DNA of 64,000 bases from Acinetobacter portensis. Its GTDB lineage: Bacteria > Pseudomonadota > Gammaproteobacteria > Pseudomonadales > Moraxellaceae. Shown here one piece after another: positions 50,979 through 61,257 of this stretch (positions are counted from its first letter, which is position 1; each line of letters begins with the position of its first letter). A program made the position numbers and the translations under genes. The DNA lies in assembly GCF_009372215.1 (NCBI RefSeq), contig NZ_LWRV01000040.1, forward strand, positions 1 through 64,000, read 5' to 3'. The notes under the pieces were generated by a model, which made no database searches, was not told the origin of the DNA, and saw only the letters and a list, made by a program, of their open reading frames with translations.

Positions 50979-51203
50979 ATGATCGAAACATTATTACAAG
51001 CAATTATGGAACAAGTAGATCTCCCAAAAAAAGATATTGAACATAATTTACGTGCACTCTTAAATGAAGCTGTAACCAAGATGGATTTAGTGTCGAAAGA
51101 TGAAATTGAGCGCCAAAAAACAGCATTAAATAATGCAAATATTCGCTTAGATGAACTTCTTAAACATGTTGAAAACTTAGAAGCTCAATTAAAAAATAAA
51201 TAA
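50979..51203 (+). CDS. ubiK: Ubiquinone biosynthesis accessory factor UbiK (BMFP family)
   Basis: A 74-aa helical, coiled-coil protein; YqiC/UbiK assists ubiquinone synthesis with UbiJ in aerobic conditions and can bind membranes. The pattern matches the family: an amphipathic N-terminal helix MIETLLQAIMEQVDLPKKD, NLRALLNEAVTKMDLVSKDE, then a leucine-rich coiled coil (RLDELLKHVENLEAQL). The ATG was taken over an in-frame TTG four codons earlier because GAGA precedes it. Divergent from glnK. Confidence 0.88.
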   Translation: MIETLLQAIMEQVDLPKKDIEHNLRALLNEAVTKMDLVSKDEIERQKTALNNANIRLDELLKHVENLEAQLKNK

Positions 51204-51272
51204 TAAGCACCAAATTTGTGCATAAAAACATCAAAATTAATAATAAATAACGCACTATAATGGATCATAAAA

Positions 51273-52760
51273 ATGTCGTTTGCCAAAATTTATACTCGGG
51301 GGCTGCTTGGCCTCCACGCTCCTTCTATTGAAGTCGAAGTTCATATCAGCCAAGGACTTCCATCGCTTACTATTGTTGGATTACCTGAAGCTGCAGTTCG
51401 TGAAAGTAAAGACCGAGTACGCTCAGCCATTATTAATAGTGGCTTTCAATTTCCAACCAAACGCTTAACCATTAACTTAGCACCTGCCGACTTGCCCAAA
51501 GATGGCTCACGCTTAGACCTCCCTATTGCTTTAGGAATTCTAATTGCTTCAGGTCAACTTCCTGAAAAAAGTACAGATGGTTTTGAATTTATTGGTGAAC
51601 TTGCTTTAGATGGTCAATTGAGACCAATCACAGGTACGCTCAGCATTGCAATTGCCTGTCAGCAAGCCAATCACAAATTGATTTTACCTGCACAAAATGC
51701 ACAAGAAGCATCTCAATTACCAAACTTCGAAGCATTTTCCGCAGATCACTTAAAGCAAGTATGTAACCACTTAAACAATGCACAACCTCTAACCGCATTT
51801 GAAAATCAACAAGACTTTCAAATCAACAAATCTAAATATGATCTTTCAGATGTAAAAGGACAATTACGCCCAAGACGCGCTTTAGAAATAGCTGCAGCAG
51901 GTGGACATTCATTGCTATTTAAAGGTCCACCCGGCACGGGGAAAACTTTATTGGCTTCTCGTTTAGCGAGTATTTTACCGCCATTAAGCACACAAGAAAA
52001 TTTAGAAGTCGCAAGTATTTACTCTGTTGCAAATACAGCACATGATTTTGGTCAACGCCCTTTTCGAGCACCTCATCACACAGCATCAGCGGTTGCATTG
52101 GTTGGTGGTGGCTCACATCCAAAACCAGGTGAAATTACACTTTCCCATTTAGGCGTTTTATTTTTAGATGAATTACCTGAATTTGATCGAAAAGTTTTAG
52201 AAGTTTTACGTCAGCCTTTAGAAGCTAAAGAAATTGTGATTTCTAGAGCATCAAGACAAATTACTTTCCCTGCAAATTTCCAGCTGATTGCAGCAATGAA
52301 TCCTTGCCCTTGTGGTTATGCTTTTAACCAAGATGTCCGTTGCCAATGTTCGGCAGATGCTATTAAAAGATATCAAAATCGCATTTCAGGTCCCTTATTA
52401 GACCGCATTGATTTACATATAGATGTACCACCATTACAAGCTTCTGAACTACAAGATACAAAACCTGTTGAAGATTCCAATACTGTACGTCAGCGTGTTG
52501 TTGATGCTTATCATCATCAAATTGAAAGACAGAATTGTTTAAATATGGCACTTAATCCAAAACTATTGGAAAAATATGCAACTTTAGATGTTCAAGCAGC
52601 AAAAATTATTGAACTTGCGCAACAACGCTTAAACTTATCTGCTCGTGCATATCATCGCGTTTTACGTGTAGCTCGAACCATTGCAGATTTAGCACAAAGT
52701 GAAAATATTCAAAGTACACATCTTACTGAAGCATTGTCTTATAGAAGTCAACAAACCTAA
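51273..52760 (+). CDS. comM: ComM/YifB-family AAA+ helicase, intact
   Basis: A 495-aa Mg-chelatase-like ATPase that promotes branch migration in natural transformation. The N-terminal ChlI domain (1-120) is followed by the AAA+ core with Walker A GPPGTGKT, Walker B LFLDELPEF, and a Zn-like Cys cluster CPCGYAFNQDVRCQC, then a C-terminal ChlI-C domain. In A. baumannii comM is the insertion point of AbaR-type resistance islands; here the reading frame is full-length, without an inserted element or target duplication. Confidence 0.96.
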   Translation: MSFAKIYTRGLLGLHAPSIEVEVHISQGLPSLTIVGLPEAAVRESKDRVRSAIINSGFQFPTKRLTINLAPADLPKDGSRLDLPIALGILIASGQLPEKSTDGFEFIGELALDGQLRPITGTLSIAIACQQANHKLILPAQNAQEASQLPNFEAFSADHLKQVCNHLNNAQPLTAFENQQDFQINKSKYDLSDVKGQLRPRRALEIAAAGGHSLLFKGPPGTGKTLLASRLASILPPLSTQENLEVASIYSVANTAHDFGQRPFRAPHHTASAVALVGGGSHPKPGEITLSHLGVLFLDELPEFDRKVLEVLRQPLEAKEIVISRASRQITFPANFQLIAAMNPCPCGYAFNQDVRCQCSADAIKRYQNRISGPLLDRIDLHIDVPPLQASELQDTKPVEDSNTVRQRVVDAYHHQIERQNCLNMALNPKLLEKYATLDVQAAKIIELAQQRLNLSARAYHRVLRVARTIADLAQSENIQSTHLTEALSYRSQQT

Positions 52761-52765
52761 AAAAG

Positions 52766-52797
52766 AAAACCCGTTACAGATTCCTGTAACGGGTTTT
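52766..52797 (+). terminator. Bidirectional terminator between comM and the TorF-type porin
   Basis: A perfect 14-bp stem AAAACCCGTTACAG/CTGTAACGGGTTTT with a 4-base loop lies between the convergent comM and porin genes. Confidence 0.85.
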
Positions 52798-52820
52798 CAT
52801 AAACTGTAACTTTGTCTAAA

Positions 52821-53600
52821 TTAGAAAGACTTCGTTAAAGTAAATACCGCACCAGTTTCTACACCACGCTTATAAGTAGATGGCGTATTCTTAGTTTCAA
52901 TATTTGTTCCTACAGCAGCTAATTCAGCACTGAAACCTTCAATAGATTTAAATTCGTACGCTACACCTGCTTTCCAATCCCAATAACTATCATCTTTAGA
53001 AGCTGCATCAAAATAGTACTTATCTGTTGTTGTATAACCAATATTTGCTATACCGCTAAAGCCTGTATCTGCAAATGGAATTGTATACCCCAATCCCAAA
53101 TACCATGCATCAATATCTAAACCTAAATAGTCATTCGTATAATTTACTGACGTTGATAAACTATCACCCTCGGTAATTAAGCCTTCAAAACCTACACCTG
53201 CATAGTATTCAACAAAGTTTAAATCGCTATTCCCTGGATACGCATAATAATAAACACCAACGTCCAATGTAGGCTTACCAGCAACACCTTCAAATGTTTT
53301 TGCATAACCAAGGTAAGGATCTAATTCTAAGTGAGCAACCCCTGCATCACCATTAGCGATGTAAACATTAGACCCCCAAACACCTGCATACAAACCCGAT
53401 GCATGATCTAATTGAAAACCCACTTGTACTGCAGGATCATTTTCTGTTTGAGACATACCACGGAAACGATAATCTGTGGTCATAGCAGCTGAGCCACTAA
53501 ATTCTAATCCGAAAGGTAAAGCCGGTGCTTCATCTGCAAAAGCTACTGTAGATACTGAAGTAACTAAAGCCAAACTTAATGCCTTTAAAGTGAATTTCAT
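52821..53600 (-). CDS. TorF-family putative porin
   Basis: A 259-aa outer-membrane beta-barrel protein: a signal peptide of 22 residues (VAFA-DE), then alternating aromatic strands such as FSGSAAMTTDYRFRGMSQTENDPAVQVGF, ending in Phe (FTLTKSF), the usual barrel-assembly signal. The MTTDYRFRGMSQT start fits the TorF (Gcw_chp) family. Substrate unknown. It is expressed alone, divergent from the OprD-type porin gene across a 0.6-kb gap. Confidence 0.8.
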   Translation of the reverse strand: MKFTLKALSLALVTSVSTVAFADEAPALPFGLEFSGSAAMTTDYRFRGMSQTENDPAVQVGFQLDHASGLYAGVWGSNVYIANGDAGVAHLELDPYLGYAKTFEGVAGKPTLDVGVYYYAYPGNSDLNFVEYYAGVGFEGLITEGDSLSTSVNYTNDYLGLDIDAWYLGLGYTIPFADTGFSGIANIGYTTTDKYYFDAASKDDSYWDWKAGVAYEFKSIEGFSAELAAVGTNIETKNTPSTYKRGVETGAVFTLTKSF

Positions 53601-54181
53601 TGTGTATTCCCCCGATATCGTTAAAACGACTCTTTTTTGATTAATTTAAAAACTCATAAATGAATTAGCAATTGCTATGCCAATTTTTAAAAATGGGTCA
53701 TCAACAAAAAAAACTGATAGAAAAAAGAGACGGAATCACACATACAACTTTTATATATGTAAGTATCAGTACTTAATAATTCCTACATAGAAATGAGCTA
53801 CAAACTATTTCTTAAACAAAAAATGCATCAAAATTAAACAATTTCACAGTAATGTATTTACATTTTTATCAAATTGCACAAAAATAACCCACACATAAGT
53901 TAAGATAAAATAACAATATTTAGACAAGATCTCCTTTATAGATATTTTATTTATGATCTTAGTTTATTTTTTTATACCCAAAGTGCCTATAAGTCATATA
54001 TATTATGGCTTGTTAACTGTATTTTTGATTAAATTAAATGCATGTTTTCTATAGGCAAATATATAAACCTCATTGGAAGAGTGTTTAACCTTAATTAATC
54101 AGGATTAATTATAAGCATCTTTTAAATGTGTTTTATATAAATCACCCATTTCACCACTATTTTGTATGAGGCTCTCTCCCA
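53601..54181. other. 0.6-kb AT-rich divergent promoter region
   Basis: No reading frame with a ribosome-binding site is convincing here. The region is very AT-rich, with poly-A/T runs that could bind H-NS. One feature stands out: a 9-bp inverted repeat TAATTAATC/GATTAATTA with a 2-base spacer at 54092-54111, about 70 bases before the porin start, possibly an operator. Both porins could have long untranslated leaders. Confidence 0.6.
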
Positions 54182-55480
54182 ATGCAAAAAACACAAAAAT
54201 TATTACTTGCTGTACTTGTTCAAACAGCTTTTATTTCTACTGCTTTTGCAAGCGAACAAAGCGAATCTAAAGGCTTTATTGAAGATGCCGAAGGCTCTGT
54301 ACTTTTCCGTACAGGCTTTATCGATCGTGATAAGAAAGATGGTGCTGCAGACAATCGCTCAACTGCGCAATCAGCTATTGTAAAACTAGAGTCTGGCTTT
54401 ACTAAAGGCACTGTTGGTGTTGGCGTTGGTGTTGTTGGTGATGCATCTTTCAAAATTGGTGATAATAAACATTCTGGCAACAACATGATTCCACGTCATG
54501 ATGATGCTGCTGGTGAACCTAACGGTCGTCCATATAACAGTTGGGCTCGTGGTGGTGCATTCTTAAAAGCACGCGTTTCTAATACAACTGCGGTATTTGG
54601 TACTCAAGTTTTAGATTTACCAGTACTTGCAAGCAATACAAGCCGTATGGTTCCTGAATATTTTGATGGTTTATTGGTAACTAGCCGTGAAATTAACGGT
54701 TTAGAACTAACTGCAGGTAAATTCACTAAAAACCAATATTCAGATCAAATTTCAACTGATGAAAGAAATTTAGACCGTGCAATTGTTTGGGGTGCTAAAT
54801 ACAAATTCAATGATGCATTAAATGCTTCATATTTTGGTTTAGATTCTAAAAATAAACTAGAACGCCATTATGTAAATGCAAACTACAAACAAGCTTTAGC
54901 CAATGATGCTTCTTTAACTTATGATTTTAGCGGTTACCATACTGAATGGGATAAGGGGGCAGAAGCATCTTCTGCTCGTCCTGATTTAGATAAAAACTCT
55001 GATAACCGTAGCAACAACATTTGGGCTGTTTCTGGTACTTATAACCAAGGCGCTCATGGCGTAATGCTTGCTTACCAACAAAGTACTGGTAACACAGGTT
55101 ATGCTTATGGTGAAAATGCTGATGGCGGACAAAGTATTTACTTACCAAACTCTTACCTTTCAGACTTTAACGGTCGTGGTGAGAAGTCTGTACAAGTTCA
55201 ATATAACTTAGACTTTGCGAATTACGGCGTTCCTGGTTTGAACTGGACTTCTGCATATGTTTATGGTTGGGATATCGACACTAAAACTACTGACAATGCA
55301 AAAGAAAAAGAATTATTTAACCAAGTGAAATACACAGTACAAAATGGTTTTGCTAAAGATGCAAGCCTACGCGTACGTTATTCACACTACCGTAACGACC
55401 TTGCTTACGCAAAAGACTACTACATGCCTGATACAAATGAATGGCGTATCTTCCTTGATATTCCTGTGAAATTATTCTAA
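54182..55480 (+). CDS. oprD: OprD-family outer-membrane porin (OccAB1-like)
   Basis: A 432-aa substrate-selective porin. The signal peptide ends near AFA-SE; the barrel begins FIEDAEGSVLFRTGFIDRD and continues with typical OprD strands (NSWARGGAFLKARVSNTTAVFGTQVLD, VPEYFDGLLVTSREINGLELTAGKF), ending ...DIPVKLF with terminal Phe. Length and neighbours (ppa downstream) resemble the A. baumannii OprD-like protein called OccAB1, a channel for basic amino acids and possibly carbapenems; that assignment is from memory. The gene is intact. Confidence 0.88.
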   Translation: MQKTQKLLLAVLVQTAFISTAFASEQSESKGFIEDAEGSVLFRTGFIDRDKKDGAADNRSTAQSAIVKLESGFTKGTVGVGVGVVGDASFKIGDNKHSGNNMIPRHDDAAGEPNGRPYNSWARGGAFLKARVSNTTAVFGTQVLDLPVLASNTSRMVPEYFDGLLVTSREINGLELTAGKFTKNQYSDQISTDERNLDRAIVWGAKYKFNDALNASYFGLDSKNKLERHYVNANYKQALANDASLTYDFSGYHTEWDKGAEASSARPDLDKNSDNRSNNIWAVSGTYNQGAHGVMLAYQQSTGNTGYAYGENADGGQSIYLPNSYLSDFNGRGEKSVQVQYNLDFANYGVPGLNWTSAYVYGWDIDTKTTDNAKEKELFNQVKYTVQNGFAKDASLRVRYSHYRNDLAYAKDYYMPDTNEWRIFLDIPVKLF

Positions 55481-55501
55481 TTTTCAGAAATATTAAAGCA
55501 T

Positions 55502-55532
55502 AAAAAAACCTGCACATTGTGCAGGTTTTTTT
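55502..55532 (+). terminator. Bidirectional terminator between oprD and ppa
   Basis: Stem AAAACCTGCAC/GTGCAGGTTTT with a 4-base loop is flanked by long A and T tracts between convergent genes. Confidence 0.88.
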
Positions 55533-55573
55533 ATGGCTAAATTTTAAAAAATAAAACTTAAACCATCAAACAA

Positions 55574-56110
55574 TTACTTGTTTGCTTCTTCGTAAGCAGC
55601 AATTGAGCTAAGAACTTCTTGTTTTGCAACTTCAGAACCTTCCCAACCACTTAATTTAACCCACTTACCAGCTTCTAAATCTTTATAGTGAGCAAAGAAG
55701 TGTTCAACTTGTTTGATCAATAATTCAGGAAGATCTGTGTATTCTTTAACGTCTTTATAGATAGGCGTTAATTTGTCGTGTGGAACAGCGATTAATTTCG
55801 CATCTACACCACCGTCATCTTCCATATTCAATTTACCAACAGGACGGCAACGAATTACAGAACCTGGTTCAACTGGATGTGGAGTTACAACTAATACGTC
55901 TAGTGGATCACCATCCAAAGATAATGTATTAGGAACATAACCGTAGTTTGCTGGGTAGAACATTGCTGTACCCATGAAACGGTCTACAAATAATGCATCA
56001 GAATCTTTATCAATTTCGTATTTGATTGGTGCTGCATTTGCAGGAATTTCAATAATTACATAGATGTCGTTTGGCGCATCTTTACCCGCTGGGATATTGC
56101 TGTAGCTCAT
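55574..56110 (-). CDS. ppa: Inorganic pyrophosphatase
   Basis: A 178-aa family I soluble pyrophosphatase. The metal-binding signature DGDPLDVLV and the preceding [12 protein letters not shown] are intact, as is the active-site [15 protein letters not shown] start. The ATG of MSYSNIP follows AGAG at 8 bases; the longer frame has no site. Monocistronic; the next gene in the same direction, MAPEG, starts 520 bases upstream. Confidence 0.96.
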   Translation of the reverse strand: MSYSNIPAGKDAPNDIYVIIEIPANAAPIKYEIDKDSDALFVDRFMGTAMFYPANYGYVPNTLSLDGDPLDVLVVTPHPVEPGSVIRCRPVGKLNMEDDGGVDAKLIAVPHDKLTPIYKDVKEYTDLPELLIKQVEHFFAHYKDLEAGKWVKLSGWEGSEVAKQEVLSSIAAYEEANK

Positions 56111-56232
56111 AGCATCACTCTTTAACAAGTTAAATCTTTTTTAATCCAGGGCGATTATAACCGCTTTCTAGATCGAATTTAGTGTCGATTATACATCTGC
56201 ACAGGAAAAATACATATTTTCATCTGTGTTAC

Positions 56233-56634
56233 TCATCCAGTAATTTTAATCACCAATAAAAGTAGCGATACTGAACAAAGTAATGAAAGCACCCAAAAAA
56301 TAGAGCGTAAAGTCGCCCAATTTATTAAATAACAGATGCCATATAGAATTCTAAATACAATGTACGCAATACCAAAAGTCATCACAACAACTTGAGGAAC
56401 GACCATATACTCTGCCAGTAACACCGCAGCAATGAATAAAGGTAAAGTTTCATAACTGTTTTGTTGTACTGCATTTGCTCGTACAGCTAAACCCGTCGTA
56501 TGAGCTAAAAAATCTCTAGGGTTTTGATTATCTTGTATTTTAAAACCACCCGCCTTTCTTGCAATGAATGAGAAAACATAGGGTAAAAGACATGCAATCA
56601 AAATTAGATAAACGATTCCACTTATACTTTGCAT
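56233..56634 (-). CDS. MAPEG-family membrane protein
   Basis: A 133-aa protein with four transmembrane helices and the MAPEG (membrane-associated eicosanoid and glutathione metabolism) signature NPRDFLAHTTGLAVRANAVQQNSYETLPLF, equivalent to the ...RANxxQxNxxExxP motif of the family. Bacterial members are mostly uncharacterised; glutathione-dependent activity is a possibility. The ATG of MQSISG was chosen because GAGAA lies about 9 bases before it, in preference to upstream ATG codons without a site. Confidence 0.78.
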   Translation of the reverse strand: MQSISGIVYLILIACLLPYVFSFIARKAGGFKIQDNQNPRDFLAHTTGLAVRANAVQQNSYETLPLFIAAVLLAEYMVVPQVVVMTFGIAYIVFRILYGICYLINWATLRSIFWVLSLLCSVSLLLLVIKITG

Positions 56635-56744
56635 GAAGGCAATTCTCATGAGCATTTTATTATCATATCATAGCATGGCGTTTGACGGATGATTTTCGTT
56701 TAATGTCGTATTTTATCAATTTTAATGATTTAAAGGATCCCTTT

Positions 56745-57125
56745 ATGGCACAGCCAGATCAAGAAGAAATGTTCGATATCCTTGAGATGCAACATAAAAA
56801 TCAGGTTCGAGTAGATCGTGCTTTTAAAATTGTCATTCCTATCACTGCATTTTTACTGTGTGTTATTTGTGCAAATTTCAATATTTGGTCAACCATTTTT
56901 ACTTTTGTAGTTTTATGGATTTCATTTTACGCTGTTTCTATTAAACGTCTTTCTTTGGGATTATGGATTGCCATTATTTGTGTTTATTGCTTAATAGATA
57001 ACATCTTAAGTTATGGCGCATTTAAAAACCCTAGCTTTATTCGTCAATTTGGCACTATGTTTATTTTTCTGGGTATTTTTGGCGTTGGTCGTCCATATAT
57101 CGACAGATGGTTTTTAAAAAAATAA
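56745..57125 (+). CDS. Small hypothetical membrane protein
   Basis: A 126-aa protein whose first 30 residues are acidic and cytoplasmic-looking (AQPDQEEMFDILEMQH), followed by three or four hydrophobic helices and a basic C-terminus (RWFLKK). The ATG has AAGGA 7 bases upstream; a longer frame starting at 56682 was rejected. It is divergent from the MAPEG gene and convergent with fadD. I recognise no domain. Confidence 0.65.
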   Translation: MAQPDQEEMFDILEMQHKNQVRVDRAFKIVIPITAFLLCVICANFNIWSTIFTFVVLWISFYAVSIKRLSLGLWIAIICVYCLIDNILSYGAFKNPSFIRQFGTMFIFLGIFGVGRPYIDRWFLKK

Positions 57126-57129
57126 TGAT

Positions 57130-57157
57130 AAAAAAAGCGCCTTAAGGCGCTTTTTTT
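57130..57157 (+). terminator. Bidirectional terminator before fadD
   Basis: Stem AAAAAAAGCGCC/GGCGCTTTTTTT with a TTAA centre lies between the convergent small membrane protein and fadD. Confidence 0.88.
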
Positions 57158-57167
57158 ATTGGAGAAT

Positions 57168-58844
57168 TTAAACTGGTTTACGTAAATCTTTACGCAGGAT
57201 TTTACCTACATTAGATTTTGGTAATTCATCCATAAATTCAACATAACGTGGGCGTTTGTAGCCTGTTAAGTTTTCTTTCGCAAATGCCAAAATTTCTTCG
57301 GTTGTTAAAGATTGATCTTTTTTAACAACAAATAGCTTTGGCACTTCACCTGATTTTTCATCTTGAACGCCAATGACTGCTACTTCTAATACTTTTGGAT
57401 GTTGAGCAACCACTTCTTCAATTTCTGAAGGGTATACGTTAAAGCCTGATACTAAAATCATGTCTTTCTTACGATCGACAATTTTAACGAAGCCTTGCGA
57501 GCTCATAACGCCAATATCACCTGTACGGAAGAAACCATTGGTCATTACTTTTTCAGTTTCATCAGGACGGTTCCAATAGCCTTTCATGACTTGTGGACCA
57601 CGAATCGAGATTTCACCTTGTTCACCAAGTGCAACTTCATTACCATCATCATCTAAAATAGCAACTTCAGTTAATGGCAATGGAATACCAATTGAGCCAC
57701 TAAATTCCATAGATGCAGGCGGATTTGCTGTTGCAACAGGTGAGGTTTCAGATAGACCATAACCTTCAATAATATTTGTGCCTGTTACTTTTTTCCAAGC
57801 TTCAGCGGTAGATGGCAATACAGCCATACCACCACCCATCGCCATTTTCATTCGGCTGTGATCAAGTTGTTTAAATTCTTCGTTATTCACAAGTGCATTA
57901 AACAATGTGTTTACAGCAGGGAAGAATGTCGGTTGGTATTTACGAAGCTCTTTGATAACAGCAGGTAAATCACGCGGGTTTGGAATAAGGACGTTGGCTT
58001 GACCTTTGTACATACCGTAAAGCGCGCACACCATGAATGCAAAGATGTGATAAAGCGGTAAAGCACAGAAAATACGATCATCTGGTTGACCATCTTGCTT
58101 ACCAAATTTACTTTGGAAAATACCATCACACTGCAACATGTTTGCAACTAAGTTGCGATGTGTGAGTTCTGCACCTTTAGAAACACCTGTCGTACCACCT
58201 GTATATTGCAGTACAGCTGTATCGCTGAGTGTTAAGCTTGGACGTTTGTAGTTACTAACATTGACCTTAGACATTGCCGTATTAAAGCGAATATGACCAG
58301 GAATATCCCAAGCAGGTACTTGTTTACGAACAGAGCGTAAAACAAAGTTTACGATTGTACCTTTAAGCGTACCGAGTAAATCACCAACAGATGCAACAAC
58401 CACATGTTTAACAGGTGTTTCACCTAAAATTGCTTGGTAAACAGCTGCAAAGTTTTCAATAATAACAAGTGCTTCAGAACCAGAATCATTTAATTGATGC
58501 TTTAATTCACGCGCAGTATAAAGTGGGTTTACGTTTACAAGAACTAAGCCTGCACGGAAAACACCTAAAGCTACGATAGGATATTGAAGAACGTTCGGCA
58601 TCATTACCGCTACACGTGCGCCTTTAGCCAATCCTAAGCTTTGTAAATATGTTGCAAACTTACGACTTTCTTCATCTAGTTGACCAAAAGTTAAAACTTT
58701 ATCCATGAAGATAAAAGCATCACGCGAAGCAAACTTTTGAAAGTTGCGTTCGAAAACATCATTAAGAGATGTATTTTCTGCTGGAAGTTCAACAGTCTCT
58801 GGAATGCCTGTTTTTTGGTATTCACTAAACCAAATTTTTTCCAT
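57168..58844 (-). CDS. fadD: Long-chain fatty acid-CoA ligase FadD
   Basis: Activates long-chain fatty acids to acyl-CoA for beta-oxidation and lipid synthesis. The 558-aa protein has the AMP-binding motif YTGGTTGVSKGAELTH, the GYGLSETSP loop and the FACS signature NGFFRTGDIGVMSSQGFVKIVDRKK with the catalytic Lys in GKILRKDLRK at the C-terminus. The ATG of MEKIWF matches the start of E. coli FadD; AGGAG lies about 11 bases upstream. Single-gene unit. Confidence 0.95.
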   Translation of the reverse strand: MEKIWFSEYQKTGIPETVELPAENTSLNDVFERNFQKFASRDAFIFMDKVLTFGQLDEESRKFATYLQSLGLAKGARVAVMMPNVLQYPIVALGVFRAGLVLVNVNPLYTARELKHQLNDSGSEALVIIENFAAVYQAILGETPVKHVVVASVGDLLGTLKGTIVNFVLRSVRKQVPAWDIPGHIRFNTAMSKVNVSNYKRPSLTLSDTAVLQYTGGTTGVSKGAELTHRNLVANMLQCDGIFQSKFGKQDGQPDDRIFCALPLYHIFAFMVCALYGMYKGQANVLIPNPRDLPAVIKELRKYQPTFFPAVNTLFNALVNNEEFKQLDHSRMKMAMGGGMAVLPSTAEAWKKVTGTNIIEGYGLSETSPVATANPPASMEFSGSIGIPLPLTEVAILDDDGNEVALGEQGEISIRGPQVMKGYWNRPDETEKVMTNGFFRTGDIGVMSSQGFVKIVDRKKDMILVSGFNVYPSEIEEVVAQHPKVLEVAVIGVQDEKSGEVPKLFVVKKDQSLTTEEILAFAKENLTGYKRPRYVEFMDELPKSNVGKILRKDLRKPV

Positions 58845-58988
58845 AACGTTCAATACTCCTACCTATAATCCTTAATATTTAACTATTCTTTTCAGTACTA
58901 AGCTCATTATTTAACTTTTTGTGCTTAATACTGCATCCATTTTGAACACTTTGCATATATAACGTATTTTGTTTAATAGATGCTAGCA

Positions 58989-61208
58989 TTATCTTTGAAT
59001 GAACAGTTTATTTGCTTTTTGATAACCTCGTGGTAAAAGTTGCCCCTTGGTTCCCCTTTTACCTACATATTTTTGAAGGTCATCACCTTTTAATTTTAGT
59101 TGTTGCTGTCCTGCAAGCAGTTGAATTATTTCATCTAAGTTAAGAGTTGTCATGGATAAAATTTGATCTTTCGCATCAAGTTGTATCAATTTATTACCCT
59201 TACCTTTATTTAATGAAGGTAATTCTTCTAAATCTAAAACCAATAACCGACCCGCAGAGCTTAATACAGCTAGATGCGTAGCACCGTCAATAGTTTGTAA
59301 ATCTAGTGCAGATGCGCCTTCAGGCAAGCTTAAAAATGCTTTACCTGCCTTTGCACTGGTATCTAATTGCTTAGCATGTGTTTTGAAACCATAACCTTTG
59401 TTACTTGCGACTAAAATTTCAGTTTCATCATCTGCAATAAAGACTTGTTTAAAGCCAATGCCACTTGCTGGTGCAAGTTTTGAGCTTAAAGGTTCGCCCA
59501 TACCACGTGCAGATGGCAAAGTGTTTATAGCAAGTGCATAACTGCGCCCTGCTTCATCTAATACATAAACACGTTGATTTGACTTGCCTTGTGCATGGCT
59601 TAAATATTTATCACTTGCTCGATAATTTAAATTTTCAACATCGACTTCGTGACCTTTTGCACTGCGAATCCAACCTGCTTCTGAAAGTACTACTGTCACA
59701 GGATCTGCTGGTAACATATCTTGTTCGTTAATTGCTTCAGCCGTTGCACGTTGCACGATTGGTGAACGTCGATCGTCACCATATTTTTTCGCATCATCTT
59801 TAAGCTCATCAATAATCAAAGCTTTTAAAGATTCAGGATTTGCTAACTGTTCACGAATAATTGCAGCACGAGCTTCTAATTCTTCTTGCTCGCGACGCAT
59901 TTCCATTTCTTCAAGTTTCGCCAAATGACGTAATTTGAGTTCTAAAATGGCTTCCGCTTGAACTTCATCAATATTAAAACGCAACATCAGCACAGGTTTT
60001 GGCTGATCTTCTTCACGAATAATTTGAATGACTTCATCAATATTCAAATAGGCAATAATTAAACCACCCAAAATATGAAGACGCTTTTCAATTTTATTTA
60101 AATGATATTGCAGACGACGTGTGACCGTTTGTTTACGAATTTCGATCCATTCAAGCAAAATTTTACGAATAGATTTCACTTGTGGACGACCATCGGCACC
60201 AATCATGTTCATATTGACGCGATAGCTCGATTCCAAATCTGTCGTTGCAAATAAGTGGCTCATCACCGCTTCTGCATCAATTCGATTTGAACGTAAAACA
60301 ATCACCAAACGTGTTGGATTTTTATGGTCAGATTCATCTCGTAAATCTGCAACCAATGGCAATTTTTTCGCCTGCATTTGGTCTGCAATTTGCGAAATAA
60401 TTTTAGATCCTGAAACTTGATACGGTAAATCCGTAATCACAATTTCATTTTTTTCAATTTTATAAACTGCACGAACGCGATAACTACCGCGCCCTGTCGT
60501 TTGAATTTTTAATAATTCTTCAGGTGCTGTGATAATTTCTGCATTCGTTGGTAAATCTGGTGCAGGAATATATTCGGCAACTTTTTCATCTGTGATGTTT
60601 GGGTTGCGAATTAACGCAATTGTACCTTTTACGACTTCACGTAAGTTATGTGGCGGAATATCTGTCGCCATACCTACGGCAATACCTGTCGTACCGTTTA
60701 ATAGAATGTTTGGCACACGTGCAGGCAAATTCACAGGTTCTTTCATTGAACCATCGAAGTTGTCTTGCCAATCGCAAGTGCCTTGACCTAATTCAGATAA
60801 CAACACTTCACTATATTGTGAAAGTTTTGCTTCGGTATAACGCATTGCAGCGAATGATTTAGGATCGTCTGGCGAACCCCAGTTTCCTTGCCCTTCAATA
60901 AAAGGATAACGATAACTAAATGGCTGTGCCATAAGCACCATTGCTTCATAACAAGCAGAGTCACCATGTGGATGGTATTTACCAAGTACATCACCCACAG
61001 TACGTGCAGATTTTTTTGGCTTGCCACTGTGTTTTAAGCCCAACTCGCTCATTGCATAGACAATACGGCGCTGTACAGGTTTTAATCCATCGCTAATATG
61101 TGGCAATGCACGATCCATAATCACGTACATGGCATAATTTAAATAAGCTTGTTCAGTAAATTCTGCTACGGAACGGTTTTCTGTCGCATGATGCGCAAGG
61201 CTTGTCAT
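58989..61208 (-). CDS. parC: DNA topoisomerase IV subunit A
   Basis: A 739-aa decatenase subunit acting with ParE, which is not in this window. The breakage-reunion domain has catalytic Tyr124 ([10 protein letters not shown]) and the quinolone-resistance region [13 protein letters not shown], where Ser84 and Glu88 are the wild-type residues of the A. baumannii numbering. The C-terminal region has a shortened beta-propeller ending in [10 protein letters not shown] long inverted repeat lies in the leader, 50-97 bp before the start. Confidence 0.97.
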   Translation of the reverse strand: MTSLAHHATENRSVAEFTEQAYLNYAMYVIMDRALPHISDGLKPVQRRIVYAMSELGLKHSGKPKKSARTVGDVLGKYHPHGDSACYEAMVLMAQPFSYRYPFIEGQGNWGSPDDPKSFAAMRYTEAKLSQYSEVLLSELGQGTCDWQDNFDGSMKEPVNLPARVPNILLNGTTGIAVGMATDIPPHNLREVVKGTIALIRNPNITDEKVAEYIPAPDLPTNAEIITAPEELLKIQTTGRGSYRVRAVYKIEKNEIVITDLPYQVSGSKIISQIADQMQAKKLPLVADLRDESDHKNPTRLVIVLRSNRIDAEAVMSHLFATTDLESSYRVNMNMIGADGRPQVKSIRKILLEWIEIRKQTVTRRLQYHLNKIEKRLHILGGLIIAYLNIDEVIQIIREEDQPKPVLMLRFNIDEVQAEAILELKLRHLAKLEEMEMRREQEELEARAAIIREQLANPESLKALIIDELKDDAKKYGDDRRSPIVQRATAEAINEQDMLPADPVTVVLSEAGWIRSAKGHEVDVENLNYRASDKYLSHAQGKSNQRVYVLDEAGRSYALAINTLPSARGMGEPLSSKLAPASGIGFKQVFIADDETEILVASNKGYGFKTHAKQLDTSAKAGKAFLSLPEGASALDLQTIDGATHLAVLSSAGRLLVLDLEELPSLNKGKGNKLIQLDAKDQILSMTTLNLDEIIQLLAGQQQLKLKGDDLQKYVGKRGTKGQLLPRGYQKANKLFIQR

Positions 61209-61257
61209 AACAACTTGTTATCCTAAATCGTTTTTGTGTGTTTAAGTTCTTATGCTA

